DNA from: an uncultured Bacteriovorax sp.
Lineage (GTDB): Bacteria; Bdellovibrionota; Bacteriovoracia; Bacteriovoracales; Bacteriovoracaceae
Length of the DNA stretch: 10,362 nt
Assembly (NCBI GenBank): GCA_946482295.1
Contig: CAMLRB010000129.1
Location: 1 to 10,362 of the forward strand
Direction of reading: 5' to 3'
Shown: piece by piece, positions 1 to 6,546 of the stretch
Layout: the number at the start of each line of letters is the position of its first letter
Numbering within the stretch: the first letter of the stretch is position 1
Translations under genes and position numbers: made by a program
The notes under the pieces: model-generated
What the model was told of the DNA's origin: nothing
Database searches by the model: none
The model's input: the letters and a program-made list of their open reading frames with translations, nothing else

Positions 1-1
1 A

Positions 2-394
2 CACGAAGTTGATTACGCTGATATTTCTCCTGAACTCTCACGTGACTTCAGAGGACTTCGTATCTGGCTTCCGCTTAAAACATTTGGAGTAGCGCCATTT
101 CAATTAAACTTGGAAGAAAAGCTGAAACTTGCTGAATGGTTAAGCACAGAATTGAGTTCGATTAAAAAAATAGAAGTTCTCTCACAACCTGAACTTTCGA
201 TTCTCACATTTGCCCATAAAGATGGAGATCAAAAAACGTTAGAGCTTCTCACAAATATTAATGAGAAGGGGACACTGTTCTTATCTTCTTGTCAGCTGAG
301 TGGAAAAGTGGCGATTCGCTTCTGTCTATTAGGATTCAGATTGCACTTTGATCGTTTAGAGAAGGCCATCAATGAATTAAAGGAAATGGTTTAA
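2..394 (+). CDS. Group II PLP-dependent decarboxylase, C-terminal part
   Basis: The frame is open from the left edge with no start in view, so the true start lies outside; the TTG at 110 is internal. About 130 residues remain. They begin with HEVDYADISPELSRDFRGLR followed by an IWLPLKTFGV stretch, the pattern that in aromatic-amino-acid, glutamate and related group II decarboxylases opens the C-terminal domain (S-R-RFR-LK-LW-LK-GV). The PLP lysine and substrate-binding residues lie upstream and cannot be seen, so the substrate is unknown. Enzymes of this family remove CO2 from an L-amino acid to give an amine in the cytoplasm. The stop TAA overlaps the ATG of the aminotransferase by one base, so the two are probably cotranscribed and translationally coupled. 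The family call is fairly secure; the specific enzyme is not. Confidence 0.75.
   Translation, partial: HEVDYADISPELSRDFRGLRIWLPLKTFGVAPFQLNLEEKLKLAEWLSTELSSIKKIEVLSQPELSILTFAHKDGDQKTLELLTNINEKGTLFLSSCQLSGKVAIRFCLLGFRLHFDRLEKAINELKEMV
379..384 (+). promoter_or_regulatory. Shine-Dalgarno site for the aminotransferase
   Basis: AAAGGA lies within the end of the decarboxylase gene, 9 bases before the ATG at 394. It supports that start and contrasts with the unit-opening genes of this window, which mostly lack such a site. Confidence 0.6.
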
Positions 395-1506
395 TGTTGA
401 TTCAAGATTTTAAAAATCAATTTTTTCAAAGCGAACGATTACATTTTAATAATGGTGGACTTGCTCCTATTACTAAATCGGCGAGCGAAAAAATAAAATA
501 TTGGGGCGAACGCTTTTACCAGGAAGGTTTTTACACTGATCACGATTACATGGCCGATGTCCTTCATACACGAACTCAACTTTCAAAATTAATTGATTGT
601 TCTCACGAAGAAATTGCTTTTTTTCAAAGCACGGCTTCTGGTGTCTCTCAACTGGCCTTTAATTATCCTCTTACAAAAAATGATGAAGTCATCATGTGGT
701 CTCAAGAATACGCTTCTCATCTTTATCCCTGGCAAGAAGCTGCAAAACGCTCAGGGGCCACTTTAAAACTAATTGATTCACCTGAAGACTTATCAACTCC
801 TGTCGATCTCATTGTTCAGGCGATCACTCCGCAAACGAAAATTATCGCTATTTCATGGGTACAGTTTCAGACAGGTGCAAAGACTGATCTGGAAAAGTTA
901 GGGAAGATCACTCGCGAAAAAAATATTTTTCTTTTTTTAGATATCATTCAAGGGCTAGGGCTTCATCCTTTTTCCATGAAGAAATGGGGAATAGATGCAG
1001 TGGCAGGCGGAAGTCATAAATGGCTTTTTTCTCCAGTTGGCGTGGGATACTTAGCTCTGGATATGAAACACATCTCACTTATTCGACCTCACAATGTAGG
1101 TGCTTATACTTTTGGAACATGTGATGATCCGACTGATTTAGTCTGCATGCCTAAAAAAAGTGCACTGAAATTTGAAGCAGGATCAAAACAGGTTTTAGAA
1201 ATTACGGCCCTTGGTGCGAGTCTCGATTTGATTTTGAAAACTGGCGTGCAAACAATCGAACAAGAGACTTTAAGATTGTCTTCTTTTTTAAGACACGGAC
1301 TCGAAAAGAAAGGCTACTTTGTTCATTCACCTTATGAAAGTTCAAATCATCATTCGGCGATGGTCAATTTTATACCGAAGGCCGACACTGCAGATAAATT
1401 GCGAGCACTGCCCTGCAACTTTGCCCTTCGAGGCCCTGGACTACGTCTGACTCCAGCAGCTTTTTGTACAGACGATCAAATTTCTCGCATATTAAGCATC
1501 CTTTAA
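394..1506 (+). CDS. Class V aminotransferase (cysteine desulfurase / isopenicillin-N-epimerase-like)
   Basis: A 370-residue cytosolic fold-type I PLP enzyme. HFNNGGLAP near residues 17-25 matches the N-terminal substrate-loop motif of class V enzymes. The cofactor aspartate is probably D183 in LDIIQ, with Q186 in the usual DxxQ spacing. The Schiff-base lysine is K209 in GGSHKW. The C-terminal RGPGLRLTPAAF matches the family's conserved carboxylate-binding segment. Length is normal. I see no clear catalytic-cysteine loop of the IscS type, so a transaminase, epimerase or lyase role fits better than iron-sulfur assembly, but the substrate cannot be read. It follows the decarboxylase with a one-base overlap (TAATG) and a good Shine-Dalgarno site, so both PLP enzymes may act on the same amino-acid-derived compound; that link is inference. 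Confidence 0.85.
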   Translation: MLIQDFKNQFFQSERLHFNNGGLAPITKSASEKIKYWGERFYQEGFYTDHDYMADVLHTRTQLSKLIDCSHEEIAFFQSTASGVSQLAFNYPLTKNDEVIMWSQEYASHLYPWQEAAKRSGATLKLIDSPEDLSTPVDLIVQAITPQTKIIAISWVQFQTGAKTDLEKLGKITREKNIFLFLDIIQGLGLHPFSMKKWGIDAVAGGSHKWLFSPVGVGYLALDMKHISLIRPHNVGAYTFGTCDDPTDLVCMPKKSALKFEAGSKQVLEITALGASLDLILKTGVQTIEQETLRLSSFLRHGLEKKGYFVHSPYESSNHHSAMVNFIPKADTADKLRALPCNFALRGPGLRLTPAAFCTDDQISRILSIL

Positions 1507-1520
1507 TTTTTTTCCAATCT

Positions 1521-1530
1521 GGCCTATCAT
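1521..1530 (+). promoter_or_regulatory. Possible -10 promoter element (GGCC-TATCAT) of the desaturase
   Basis: TATCAT at 1525-1530 matches the -10 consensus at five of six positions and is directly preceded by GGCC. Six bases separate it from the ATG at 1537, so the expected transcription start falls on the start codon. The -35 region is poor (TTTAAT at 1502-1507, 17-base spacing). A short dyad, TCATT/AATGA at 1527-1540, spans the -10 end and the start codon. The desaturase may also be transcribed by read-through, only 30 bases separating it from the aminotransferase. Confidence 0.4.
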
Positions 1531-1536
1531 TAAAGA

Positions 1537-2481
1537 ATGAAGGCGAGCGAAGTTCTCTCTCGAGATGAAATTCAAGACCTAATGAAAACCTCAGATGCAA
1601 GAGGTTTTCTCGCTCTGTGTACGACCTGGGGAATGATTGCAGGGTCTTTCCTTCTTGTTGCAAAATTTCCGGCCTGGTGGAGTATATTTATTGCTCTCAT
1701 CATCTTAGGTGGTCGTCATCTCGCTCTTGCAATTCTCATGCACGATGCTGCCCACTATTCTCTGTTTAAAACGAAATGGATGAATGATTTTTTTGGATCA
1801 TGGTTTGCGGCATATCCGACGTGGCAACATTTAGGACGCTACCGTCCCCATCACTTACGTCATCACAAGTTTGCAGGAAGCAGTGAAGATCCTGATCTTG
1901 ATCTCGTTGAAAATTTTCCCTTGCCTAAAAAATCATTAATAAGAAAGTTCATCCGTGATCTCACTGGTCTGACTGGAATCAAACGTGTGTTTGGTTTGCT
2001 TCTTATGGATTTCGGTTTCATTGAGTACAGTGTTTCCAGTAAAACATCTAGAATTTATCCAAAAGGTTTAAAGACGATTCTCTTAAATGGTTTAAAAAAT
2101 CTTCATGGCGTCGTCATTACTAATTTTCTCCTTTTTAGTTTTTTAAAACTTATGGGACATCCTACACTTTATCTATTATGGGTTATTTCTTATCTTACAA
2201 CGTTTTCTTTTTTTGTTCGCATACGCTCAATTGCTGAACATGCATGCACTGATATGGATCTCAATCCAGTGAGAAATACACGGACAACATACGCTCCTTT
2301 TCTCGCCCGTATTACAGTTGCTCCTCATTTCGTCAATTATCATCTGGAACATCATCTTCTCATGGCTGTTCCTCATCAAAATTTCCGAAAAATGCATGAA
2401 CTTCTTCTTAAACGTGGTGTTTTTGAAAAAGGATTTCTCTCTAGAAGTTATACAGACGTTCTCAAGGAGTCAGTCATTTGA
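1537..2481 (+). CDS. Membrane fatty-acid desaturase family protein
   Basis: A 314-residue integral membrane di-iron enzyme. All three histidine boxes are present: H69-DAA-H73, H105-H106-LR-H109-H110, and H269-LE-H272-H273 in NYHLEHH. An extra RSIAEH with H235 before the last box is typical of bacterial desaturases and hydroxylases of this superfamily. Hydrophobic stretches near 28-67 and 190-228 form the usual paired membrane hairpins that place the histidines on the cytoplasmic side. The reaction is O2-dependent desaturation or hydroxylation of an acyl chain or other lipid, with electrons from an unseen donor. Length is ordinary. The start has no Shine-Dalgarno site but a -10-like box lies just before it. 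Its stop overlaps the epimerase start. Substrate and regiochemistry cannot be determined here. Confidence 0.85.
   Translation: MKASEVLSRDEIQDLMKTSDARGFLALCTTWGMIAGSFLLVAKFPAWWSIFIALIILGGRHLALAILMHDAAHYSLFKTKWMNDFFGSWFAAYPTWQHLGRYRPHHLRHHKFAGSSEDPDLDLVENFPLPKKSLIRKFIRDLTGLTGIKRVFGLLLMDFGFIEYSVSSKTSRIYPKGLKTILLNGLKNLHGVVITNFLLFSFLKLMGHPTLYLLWVISYLTTFSFFVRIRSIAEHACTDMDLNPVRNTRTTYAPFLARITVAPHFVNYHLEHHLLMAVPHQNFRKMHELLLKRGVFEKGFLSRSYTDVLKESVI
2464..2469 (+). promoter_or_regulatory. Shine-Dalgarno site deciding a TTG start
   Basis: AAGGAG at the end of the desaturase gene sits 8 bases before TTG 2478. This is the strongest ribosome binding site in the window and is the reason to accept the TTG start of the epimerase, whose first residues (MKALVLGG) are exactly the expected beginning of a Rossmann domain. 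Confidence 0.75.
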
Positions 2482-3347
2482 AAGCACTAGTTTTGGGCGG
2501 AAGCCGCTATTTTGGGAGACACCTTATAAATGAACTTCTTCATTCCAATTACCAAGTCTATGTCGCCACTAGAGGCAATGTAGATTTTCCACAAAAAAAC
2601 AAAGTACATTTTATAGAGGCCAATCGAGAGATTCAAAGCGATTTAGAAAAATTGGCCACTCTTGGGCCATTTGATATTATTTTTGATCAAATTTGCATGT
2701 CGGGGAGATCGGCGAATATGGCGGTCGATGCGTTCAAAAACTCTTGCAAACGTTATGTTTTTACCAGCACGGGCTCTGTTTACAATGCTCAGAGTGATGT
2801 TGAATTGAATGAAGAGAAATTTGATTTCCAAAATTATCCGATGAATTTAGAAGATACCAATCCCTACAATTATCAAGAGGCCAAAAGGCAGGCGGAAGTT
2901 GTGTTTGGTAACCAAAAACATTTTGAAGCAGTGATGGTGAGATTTCCTATTGTTTTAGGACTTGATGATTACACTGAGAGATTGAAATTTCACATAGAGA
3001 AAGTAAAAAAAGGTGAAGAAATTTATTTTCCAAATCTCAATATGAAAATGACCTTTGTTGATTCAAAAGAAGCAGGTCAATTTTTAAAATTTATTGGGGA
3101 ATCGTCTTACAAGGGTGCCATTAATTGTGCCAGTACCGGTTCCATTTCAATGAAAGATTTAATGTCTTTGATTGAAGAAAAAACGCAAAAAAGGGCGGTG
3201 CTCGCCAATGTTGAAAACGAAAAAAATCATTCACCTTTTGGATTTAATGAAGATTTTGTTCTTCCGAACACAAAAGGATCAAGACTTGGATTTCACTTTT
3301 TTGAATTGAAGGATTATCTACCTAAACTAATCGAAGGATATCTTTGA
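2478..3347 (+). CDS. NAD-dependent epimerase/dehydratase (extended SDR family)
   Basis: A 289-residue cytosolic extended short-chain dehydrogenase/reductase. The N-terminal Rossmann motif is GGSRYFG at residues 7-13, close to the GGTxFxG form of CSP41-like and related epimerases. STGSVY at 97-102 supplies the catalytic serine/threonine region, and Y132-x3-K136 (YQEAK) is the catalytic pair. Such enzymes use tightly bound NAD(P) to epimerise, dehydrate or reduce nucleotide-sugars or similar substrates; which one is not visible. Translation starts at TTG, whose last two bases belong to the desaturase stop (TTGA overlap), so the genes are coupled. The 3' end overlaps arfB on the other strand by 21 bases. 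Family assignment is firm, substrate unknown. Confidence 0.85.
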   Translation: MKALVLGGSRYFGRHLINELLHSNYQVYVATRGNVDFPQKNKVHFIEANREIQSDLEKLATLGPFDIIFDQICMSGRSANMAVDAFKNSCKRYVFTSTGSVYNAQSDVELNEEKFDFQNYPMNLEDTNPYNYQEAKRQAEVVFGNQKHFEAVMVRFPIVLGLDDYTERLKFHIEKVKKGEEIYFPNLNMKMTFVDSKEAGQFLKFIGESSYKGAINCASTGSISMKDLMSLIEEKTQKRAVLANVENEKNHSPFGFNEDFVLPNTKGSRLGFHFFELKDYLPKLIEGYL

Positions 3348-3734
3348 TCGATTCTTCTTTTTCTCGCCGTGAGCTTTTTTACCTTTAATTCTCTCACGTA
3401 CAGAGCTCTTAGTTGGTTTAGTGGGCTTTCTGATTTTTGGTGGCGTGGCCACCGATTCAATCATCTCATGCAGTTTATTCACAACATCACTGATATTTAA
3501 ATGCTGAGTGCGGAAAGATTGTGAAGTGAGAGTAAGAACACCTTCTTCATTTAATCGCTTGCCATATTTGGCGACAAAACGCTCACGGACAGCTTCAGGG
3601 AGAGTTGGCGATTGAAGAGCATTCCACTTAAGTGTCGCTTTTGTATTCACTTTATTAACGTTTTGTCCGCCAGTTCCAGAACTTCGGGAAAAAGATAATT
3701 CATATTCGTCGGCGGGGATTTTTATCGTCATCAT
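3327..3734 (-). CDS. arfB: Peptidyl-tRNA hydrolase ArfB (ribosome rescue)
   Basis: A 135-residue protein with the class I release-factor signature SSGTGGQNVNKV; the catalytic GGQ is at residues 22-24. There is no codon-recognition domain. The C-terminus, from about residue 106, is a strongly basic tail rich in K and R (KSSVRERIKGKK and onward). This is the ArfB/YaeJ architecture: the tail enters the empty mRNA channel of a stalled ribosome and GGQ hydrolyses the peptidyl-tRNA without a stop codon. Length is close to the E. coli protein. The start is ambiguous between two adjacent ATGs (3734 and 3731) and no Shine-Dalgarno site precedes either. It runs divergently from the small winged-helix gene and converges on the epimerase with 21 bases of overlap. 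Confidence 0.93.
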   Translation of the reverse strand: MMTIKIPADEYELSFSRSSGTGGQNVNKVNTKATLKWNALQSPTLPEAVRERFVAKYGKRLNEEGVLTLTSQSFRTQHLNISDVVNKLHEMIESVATPPKIRKPTKPTKSSVRERIKGKKAHGEKKKNRSKISFD

Positions 3735-3736
3735 CG

Positions 3737-3743
3737 AAATTAG
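3737..3743 (-). promoter_or_regulatory. Weak -10-like element just before arfB
   Basis: On the minus strand CTAATTT lies two bases before the first ATG. Read as CTAATT (3743 to 3738), the expected start of transcription is the A of the second ATG at 3731. No convincing -35 box is seen, so this is tentative. Confidence 0.25.
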
Positions 3744-3744
3744 G

Positions 3745-3774
3745 TTGCCACGGTTTTCGGCCTTTGGATAGACT
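3745..3774 (+). promoter_or_regulatory. Promoter of the small winged-helix-like gene
   Basis: TTGCCA (3745-3750) and TAGACT (3769-3774) are separated by 18 bases. Six bases then lead to the ATG at 3781, so the predicted transcript begins at the start codon. No Shine-Dalgarno site is present between promoter and gene. Confidence 0.5.
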
Positions 3775-3793
3775 GGTTCTATGCAAGAACTAG
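3773..3793 (+). promoter_or_regulatory. Dyad symmetry across the start codon (possible operator)
   Basis: The arms CTGGTTCT (3773-3780) and AGAACTAG (3786-3793) are inverted copies of each other with one mismatch, separated by ATGCA, which contains the start codon. The dyad spans the end of the -10 box and the predicted transcription start. It could be an operator, perhaps for the encoded winged-helix-like protein itself; a start-codon hairpin would form only if transcription began further upstream. Confidence 0.4.
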
Positions 3794-4029
3794 AAGATCT
3801 TATTCTTTCAACACTGTCTTTTTATGAACCAATGTCATTTTCAAAAATTGTTTTTGATATGGACACGAATGCTCTTAAACAATTTCCAAATTTTGATAAA
3901 CCTCAAATGTTAACCATTCTCGAATCTCTCGAAAAAAGAGGACTCGTTAAGAAAATGGGCAAGGGGGAAGAGATTCAATGGCAGCGTATTCATAAAAAGC
4001 GTTCCTGGATTAAACGTTTTTTCAGCTAA
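3781..4029 (+). CDS. Small winged-helix-like protein of unknown function
   Basis: An 82-residue protein I do not recognise as a named family. It starts with a short acidic helix (MQELEDLILSTLSF), continues with a second helical part, and at residues 43-60 has MLTILESLEKRGLVKK, the look of a recognition helix followed by a wing, as in small winged-helix DNA-binding domains. It ends in a basic, aromatic tail (HKKRSWIKRFFS) that could bind nucleic acid or a membrane surface. There are no cysteines, signal peptide or membrane segment. No Shine-Dalgarno site precedes the ATG, but a promoter ending six bases before it supports both the start and the reality of the gene. A DNA-binding role is inferred from pattern only. 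Confidence 0.7.
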   Translation: MQELEDLILSTLSFYEPMSFSKIVFDMDTNALKQFPNFDKPQMLTILESLEKRGLVKKMGKGEEIQWQRIHKKRSWIKRFFS

Positions 4030-4063
4030 GACCGTGTAAACTTCACCCGATTCCCTGGAGTAT

Positions 4064-4080
4064 CCATTGTCAGACAAAGG
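4064..4080 (+). promoter_or_regulatory. Operator-like palindrome over the ygiQ -35 box
   Basis: A perfect inverted repeat, TTGTC-A-GACAA (4067-4077), is flanked by CCA and AGG, giving 8-base arms with one mismatch centred at 4072. It covers the whole -35 hexamer of the ygiQ promoter, where a bound repressor would block RNA polymerase. The cognate regulator is unknown. Confidence 0.45.
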
Positions 4081-4095
4081 GATTTGGCCTAAATT
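4067..4095 (+). promoter_or_regulatory. ygiQ promoter
   Basis: TTGTCA (4067-4072), a 17-base spacer and TAAATT (4090-4095) form one of the best sigma70-like promoters in the window. GGCC abuts the -10 box. Nine bases separate the -10 box from the ATG at 4105, so the predicted leader is about 3 bases, too short for a Shine-Dalgarno site. Confidence 0.6.
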
Positions 4096-4104
4096 CCACG
4101 GATT

Positions 4105-5970
4105 ATGACAAAAGCTATAACTTCCACAGACACAACGATCTCACCTTCAGACCTTCCGATTACGGCCTGGCTTCCAACAACTGTGAAAGAAGCTAAAAAG
4201 CGCGGTTGGGATGAACTTGATGTGATTTTGATCACAGGAGATGCTTATGTTGACCACCCGGCCTTCGGAGCGGCCGTCATGGGACGATTGTTAGAGGCCA
4301 TGGGCATGAAAGTAGCTATCATCGCTCAGCCTAATTGGCGCGATGATCTTCGTGATTTCAAAAAATTTGGAAAACCAAAATACTTTTTTGGTGTCACGAG
4401 TGGAAACATGGATTCCATGGTGAATAAGTATACGGCGGGAAAACGTCTTCGTTCTGCGGATGCATACACTCCAGGCGGAGCTGTTGATATGCGCCCAGAT
4501 TATGCGACAAGTGTTTATACAAAAATTCTTAAAGACCTGTATCCAGAAACTCCAGTGATGATCGGAGGGATTGAAGCCTCTCTACGAAGAGTGACTCATT
4601 ATGATTTTTGGTCAGATCGATTAATGCCTAATATTCTCTCGACTTCGAGAGCAGATCTTCTTCTCTACGGAATGGGCGAACAGCCTCTCAAAGAAGTGGT
4701 TAAACTTCTTTTAGAAGGTATTCCATTCAATGAAATTAGAAATGTTCCGCAAACAGCATTCCTCATTGATCAACAAGCAGCAAGGCCCATTGGTAATATT
4801 GCCTGGGAAGATTTTGAACTTTCTTCTCATGAAGTTTGTTTGAAAGATAAAAAGGCCTATTCGAAAAACTTCATGCACGTTGAAGTGGAATCCAATAAAC
4901 AATTCGCCAATCGTTTACTTCAAAAAGTAGGAACTGAACTCCTTGTTATCAATCCTCCTTTTCAAACGATGACGGAAGCTGAAATTGATGCTTCATTCGA
5001 TCTTCCCTATACAAGATTGCCTCATCCGAAATACAAAGATCGTGGACCCATTTCAGCCTATGAGATGATTAAGTTTTCTCTCAATACACATCGTGGATGT
5101 TTTGGTGGATGCAGCTTCTGTACAATTTCTGCTCACCAGGGAAAAATGATCGCGAGTCGATCAAAGTCTTCTATTATGAAAGAACTAGAAGTCATGTCTA
5201 AAATGAGTGACTTCAAAGGTATTGTCACAGACATGGGGGGCCCTTCAGCAAATATGTATCAAATGAAAGGAATTGATCAGGCCCATTGTGATAAATGTGC
5301 TGCACCTTCATGTGTATTCCCAGTGATCTGTAAAAACCTCGATGCGAGCCCTGAAAAGATGACTCAGCTTTATCGGGAAGTAGCAGCTCATCCCAAAGTA
5401 AAAAAGGCCTTCGTAAGTTCTGGTTTAAGATACGATCTTATGTTCAATGAGCGCAGCCAAGATGCTAAAAAAGATGAAGAGTATGTTGAGCAGTTGATCA
5501 CTCATCACGTGAGCGGTCGTTTAAAAGTAGCTCCGGAACACACGGAAGATCACGTTTTGAAGACGATGAGAAAACCCGCATTTCATTACTTCGAAACATT
5601 TAAAAAGAAGTTTGAAGAAATCAGCCGCAAAAAAGGACTCAATCAAGAGATTATCCCATATTTTATTTCAAGCCATCCTTCGTGTACGCCCGAAGATATG
5701 GCGAAACTTGCTGTGAAAACGAAAAAATTAGGTTACCGCTTGGAGCAGGTTCAAGATTTCACACCAACGCCAATGACTGTAGCGACAGAAATCTATTACT
5801 CTGGTTATCATCCCTATACTTTGAAAGAAGTAAAGACGGCCATTTCTCTTGATGAAAAGACAAAACAGCGAACGTTTTTCTTCTGGTACAAACCAGAAAA
5901 TAAAAACTACATTAAAAACTATCTGGCCAAGCAGAAGCTCTTCGACATCACTAAAGAATTATTTGGATAA
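4105..5970 (+). CDS. ygiQ: YgiQ family radical SAM protein
   Basis: A 621-residue protein. The N-terminal region has the landmarks of the YgiQ/UPF0313 family: AWLPTT near the start, ITGDAYVDHPAFG, a VTSGNMDSMVN stretch, YTPGG, IGGIEASLRR and LLYGMGEQ. The radical-SAM core carries C332-x3-C336-x2-C339 (GCFGGCSFC), which would bind a [4Fe-4S] cluster that cleaves S-adenosylmethionine. A second cysteine group, C395, C398, C403 and C409, follows in the core and may hold another metal centre. VAPEHTEDHVL and DFTPTPMTVAT are also typical of the family. The E. coli protein is longer, so the C-terminal DUF3362-like part is probably shortened. The cellular substrate has, to my knowledge, not been established. 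It has its own promoter and overlaps the PLA2-like gene by 12 bases at the 3' end. Confidence 0.93.
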   Translation: MTKAITSTDTTISPSDLPITAWLPTTVKEAKKRGWDELDVILITGDAYVDHPAFGAAVMGRLLEAMGMKVAIIAQPNWRDDLRDFKKFGKPKYFFGVTSGNMDSMVNKYTAGKRLRSADAYTPGGAVDMRPDYATSVYTKILKDLYPETPVMIGGIEASLRRVTHYDFWSDRLMPNILSTSRADLLLYGMGEQPLKEVVKLLLEGIPFNEIRNVPQTAFLIDQQAARPIGNIAWEDFELSSHEVCLKDKKAYSKNFMHVEVESNKQFANRLLQKVGTELLVINPPFQTMTEAEIDASFDLPYTRLPHPKYKDRGPISAYEMIKFSLNTHRGCFGGCSFCTISAHQGKMIASRSKSSIMKELEVMSKMSDFKGIVTDMGGPSANMYQMKGIDQAHCDKCAAPSCVFPVICKNLDASPEKMTQLYREVAAHPKVKKAFVSSGLRYDLMFNERSQDAKKDEEYVEQLITHHVSGRLKVAPEHTEDHVLKTMRKPAFHYFETFKKKFEEISRKKGLNQEIIPYFISSHPSCTPEDMAKLAVKTKKLGYRLEQVQDFTPTPMTVATEIYYSGYHPYTLKEVKTAISLDEKTKQRTFFFWYKPENKNYIKNYLAKQKLFDITKELFG

Positions 5971-6435
5971 AACGAGATTGTCGCGAATGAAGTCGGCAAT
6001 ACTGACTTCAGTGATATTGAGTTTTTTCAATTCACGTTCGATATAAAGAGACTCTTCCAAACTTAACGTCTGGTTTTTTCTTTTTTCAGTCCAACCCCAG
6101 CTCCATTGATATTTATTTTTAATGGGTGAGTGATGGCCCGCACGTACACCAAAATAAATGAGATCTGCCCATGTATCACCTGCGGCCTTTGTTACACACG
6201 TTCTCAAACGTAAATCGGCCATATCCATATCGGCCTCGGATCCGCCAAACCAATAGCGTAAATCATGCTCTAAACAACAATGCTTCCATTGTCCTGGATT
6301 ATTAGTAGGGCCATCTAAGAAAAGGGTGCAGTAATCTGTTTCAAAGTTTTTCAGTGTCGGAGCGGCAGAGGCCGAGTCTATTGGTAGAGCAGCATACATA
6401 ACGGCAATGATCAGTGGCAACAAAGCTTTCATCAT
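5959..6435 (-). CDS. Secreted phospholipase A2-like protein
   Basis: A 158-residue exported protein. Residues 1-24 form a Sec signal peptide (hydrophobic LLPLIIAVMYAALP, likely cleavage SASA|AP). The mature part has KHCCLEHDLRYW, matching the phospholipase A2 active-site helix CCxxHD, with H57 and D58 as candidate catalytic histidine and calcium-binding aspartate. A following AD at residues 73-74 lies in the position of the second helix aspartate. LDGPTNNPG at 40-48 could be the calcium loop. The only four cysteines, C36, C53, C54 and C80, could make two disulfides. The family role would be cleavage of the sn-2 acyl chain of phospholipids outside the cytoplasm; activity is inferred. The start is ATGATG, and the promoter position favours the second ATG (6432) as the real beginning. 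It is divergent from the permease. Confidence 0.75.
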   Translation of the reverse strand: MMKALLPLIIAVMYAALPIDSASAAPTLKNFETDYCTLFLDGPTNNPGQWKHCCLEHDLRYWFGGSEADMDMADLRLRTCVTKAAGDTWADLIYFGVRAGHHSPIKNKYQWSWGWTEKRKNQTLSLEESLYIERELKKLNITEVSIADFIRDNLVLSK

Positions 6436-6438
6436 TCA

Positions 6439-6467
6439 ATCATAGGCCGAATTGCAAAAATGCTCAA
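6439..6467 (-). promoter_or_regulatory. Promoter of the PLA2-like gene, predicted leaderless
   Basis: On the minus strand TTGAGC (6467 to 6462), a 17-base spacer and TATGAT (6444 to 6439) form a strong sigma70-like promoter with GGCC abutting the -10 box. The -10 box ends only three bases before the first ATG, so transcription at the usual distance would begin about at 6432, the A of the second ATG. Confidence 0.6.
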
Positions 6468-6519
6468 CACCGAATGTGGACGAATGAAGGAAAGGTCTTT
6501 ACTCTTGAAAGGGTAGGCA

Positions 6520-6546
6520 ATGAAGCCCCAGGATTCAATGAAATGA
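6520..6546 (+). other. Possible 8-codon leader ORF before the permease
   Basis: ATG at 6520 opens MKPQDSMK and stops at TGA 6544-6546, overlapping the ATG of the permease at 6543 (ATGA). AAAGGG at 6508-6513 is a good Shine-Dalgarno site six bases before it. Such an arrangement could couple translation of the permease to the leader. It may be chance in a short stretch. Confidence 0.25.
6530..6533 (+). promoter_or_regulatory. Possible ribosome binding site of the permease
   Basis: AGGA lies 9 bases before ATG 6543 and is one reason for preferring this start over the upstream in-frame codons. It is short, so support is modest. Confidence 0.35.

Noticed and set aside
110..112. TTG as start of a 94-residue protein
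   Set aside because: The same frame is open to the left edge and the upstream residues match the decarboxylase C-terminal domain, so this is an internal leucine codon.
1370..1663. Open frame of 97 codons on the minus strand
   Set aside because: It lies antisense over the aminotransferase end and desaturase start, with no recognisable protein features; it is a shadow of those genes.
2318..2533. Open frame of 71 codons on the plus strand between desaturase and epimerase
   Set aside because: It is out of frame over the third histidine box and the epimerase Rossmann motif, both of which are clearly the coding frames.
1..3347. Cluster as a sphingolipid biosynthesis locus
   Set aside because: Some Bacteriovorax are reported to contain sphingolipids, and a desaturase and PLP enzymes are present, but no serine palmitoyltransferase is visible and the class V aminotransferase is a different family, so the link is not supported.
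6414..6542. In-frame upstream extension of the permease, adding 43 residues
   Set aside because: It runs antisense through the start and promoter of the PLA2-like gene, reads as unlike the family's N-terminus, and a normal-length protein is obtained from ATG 6543.
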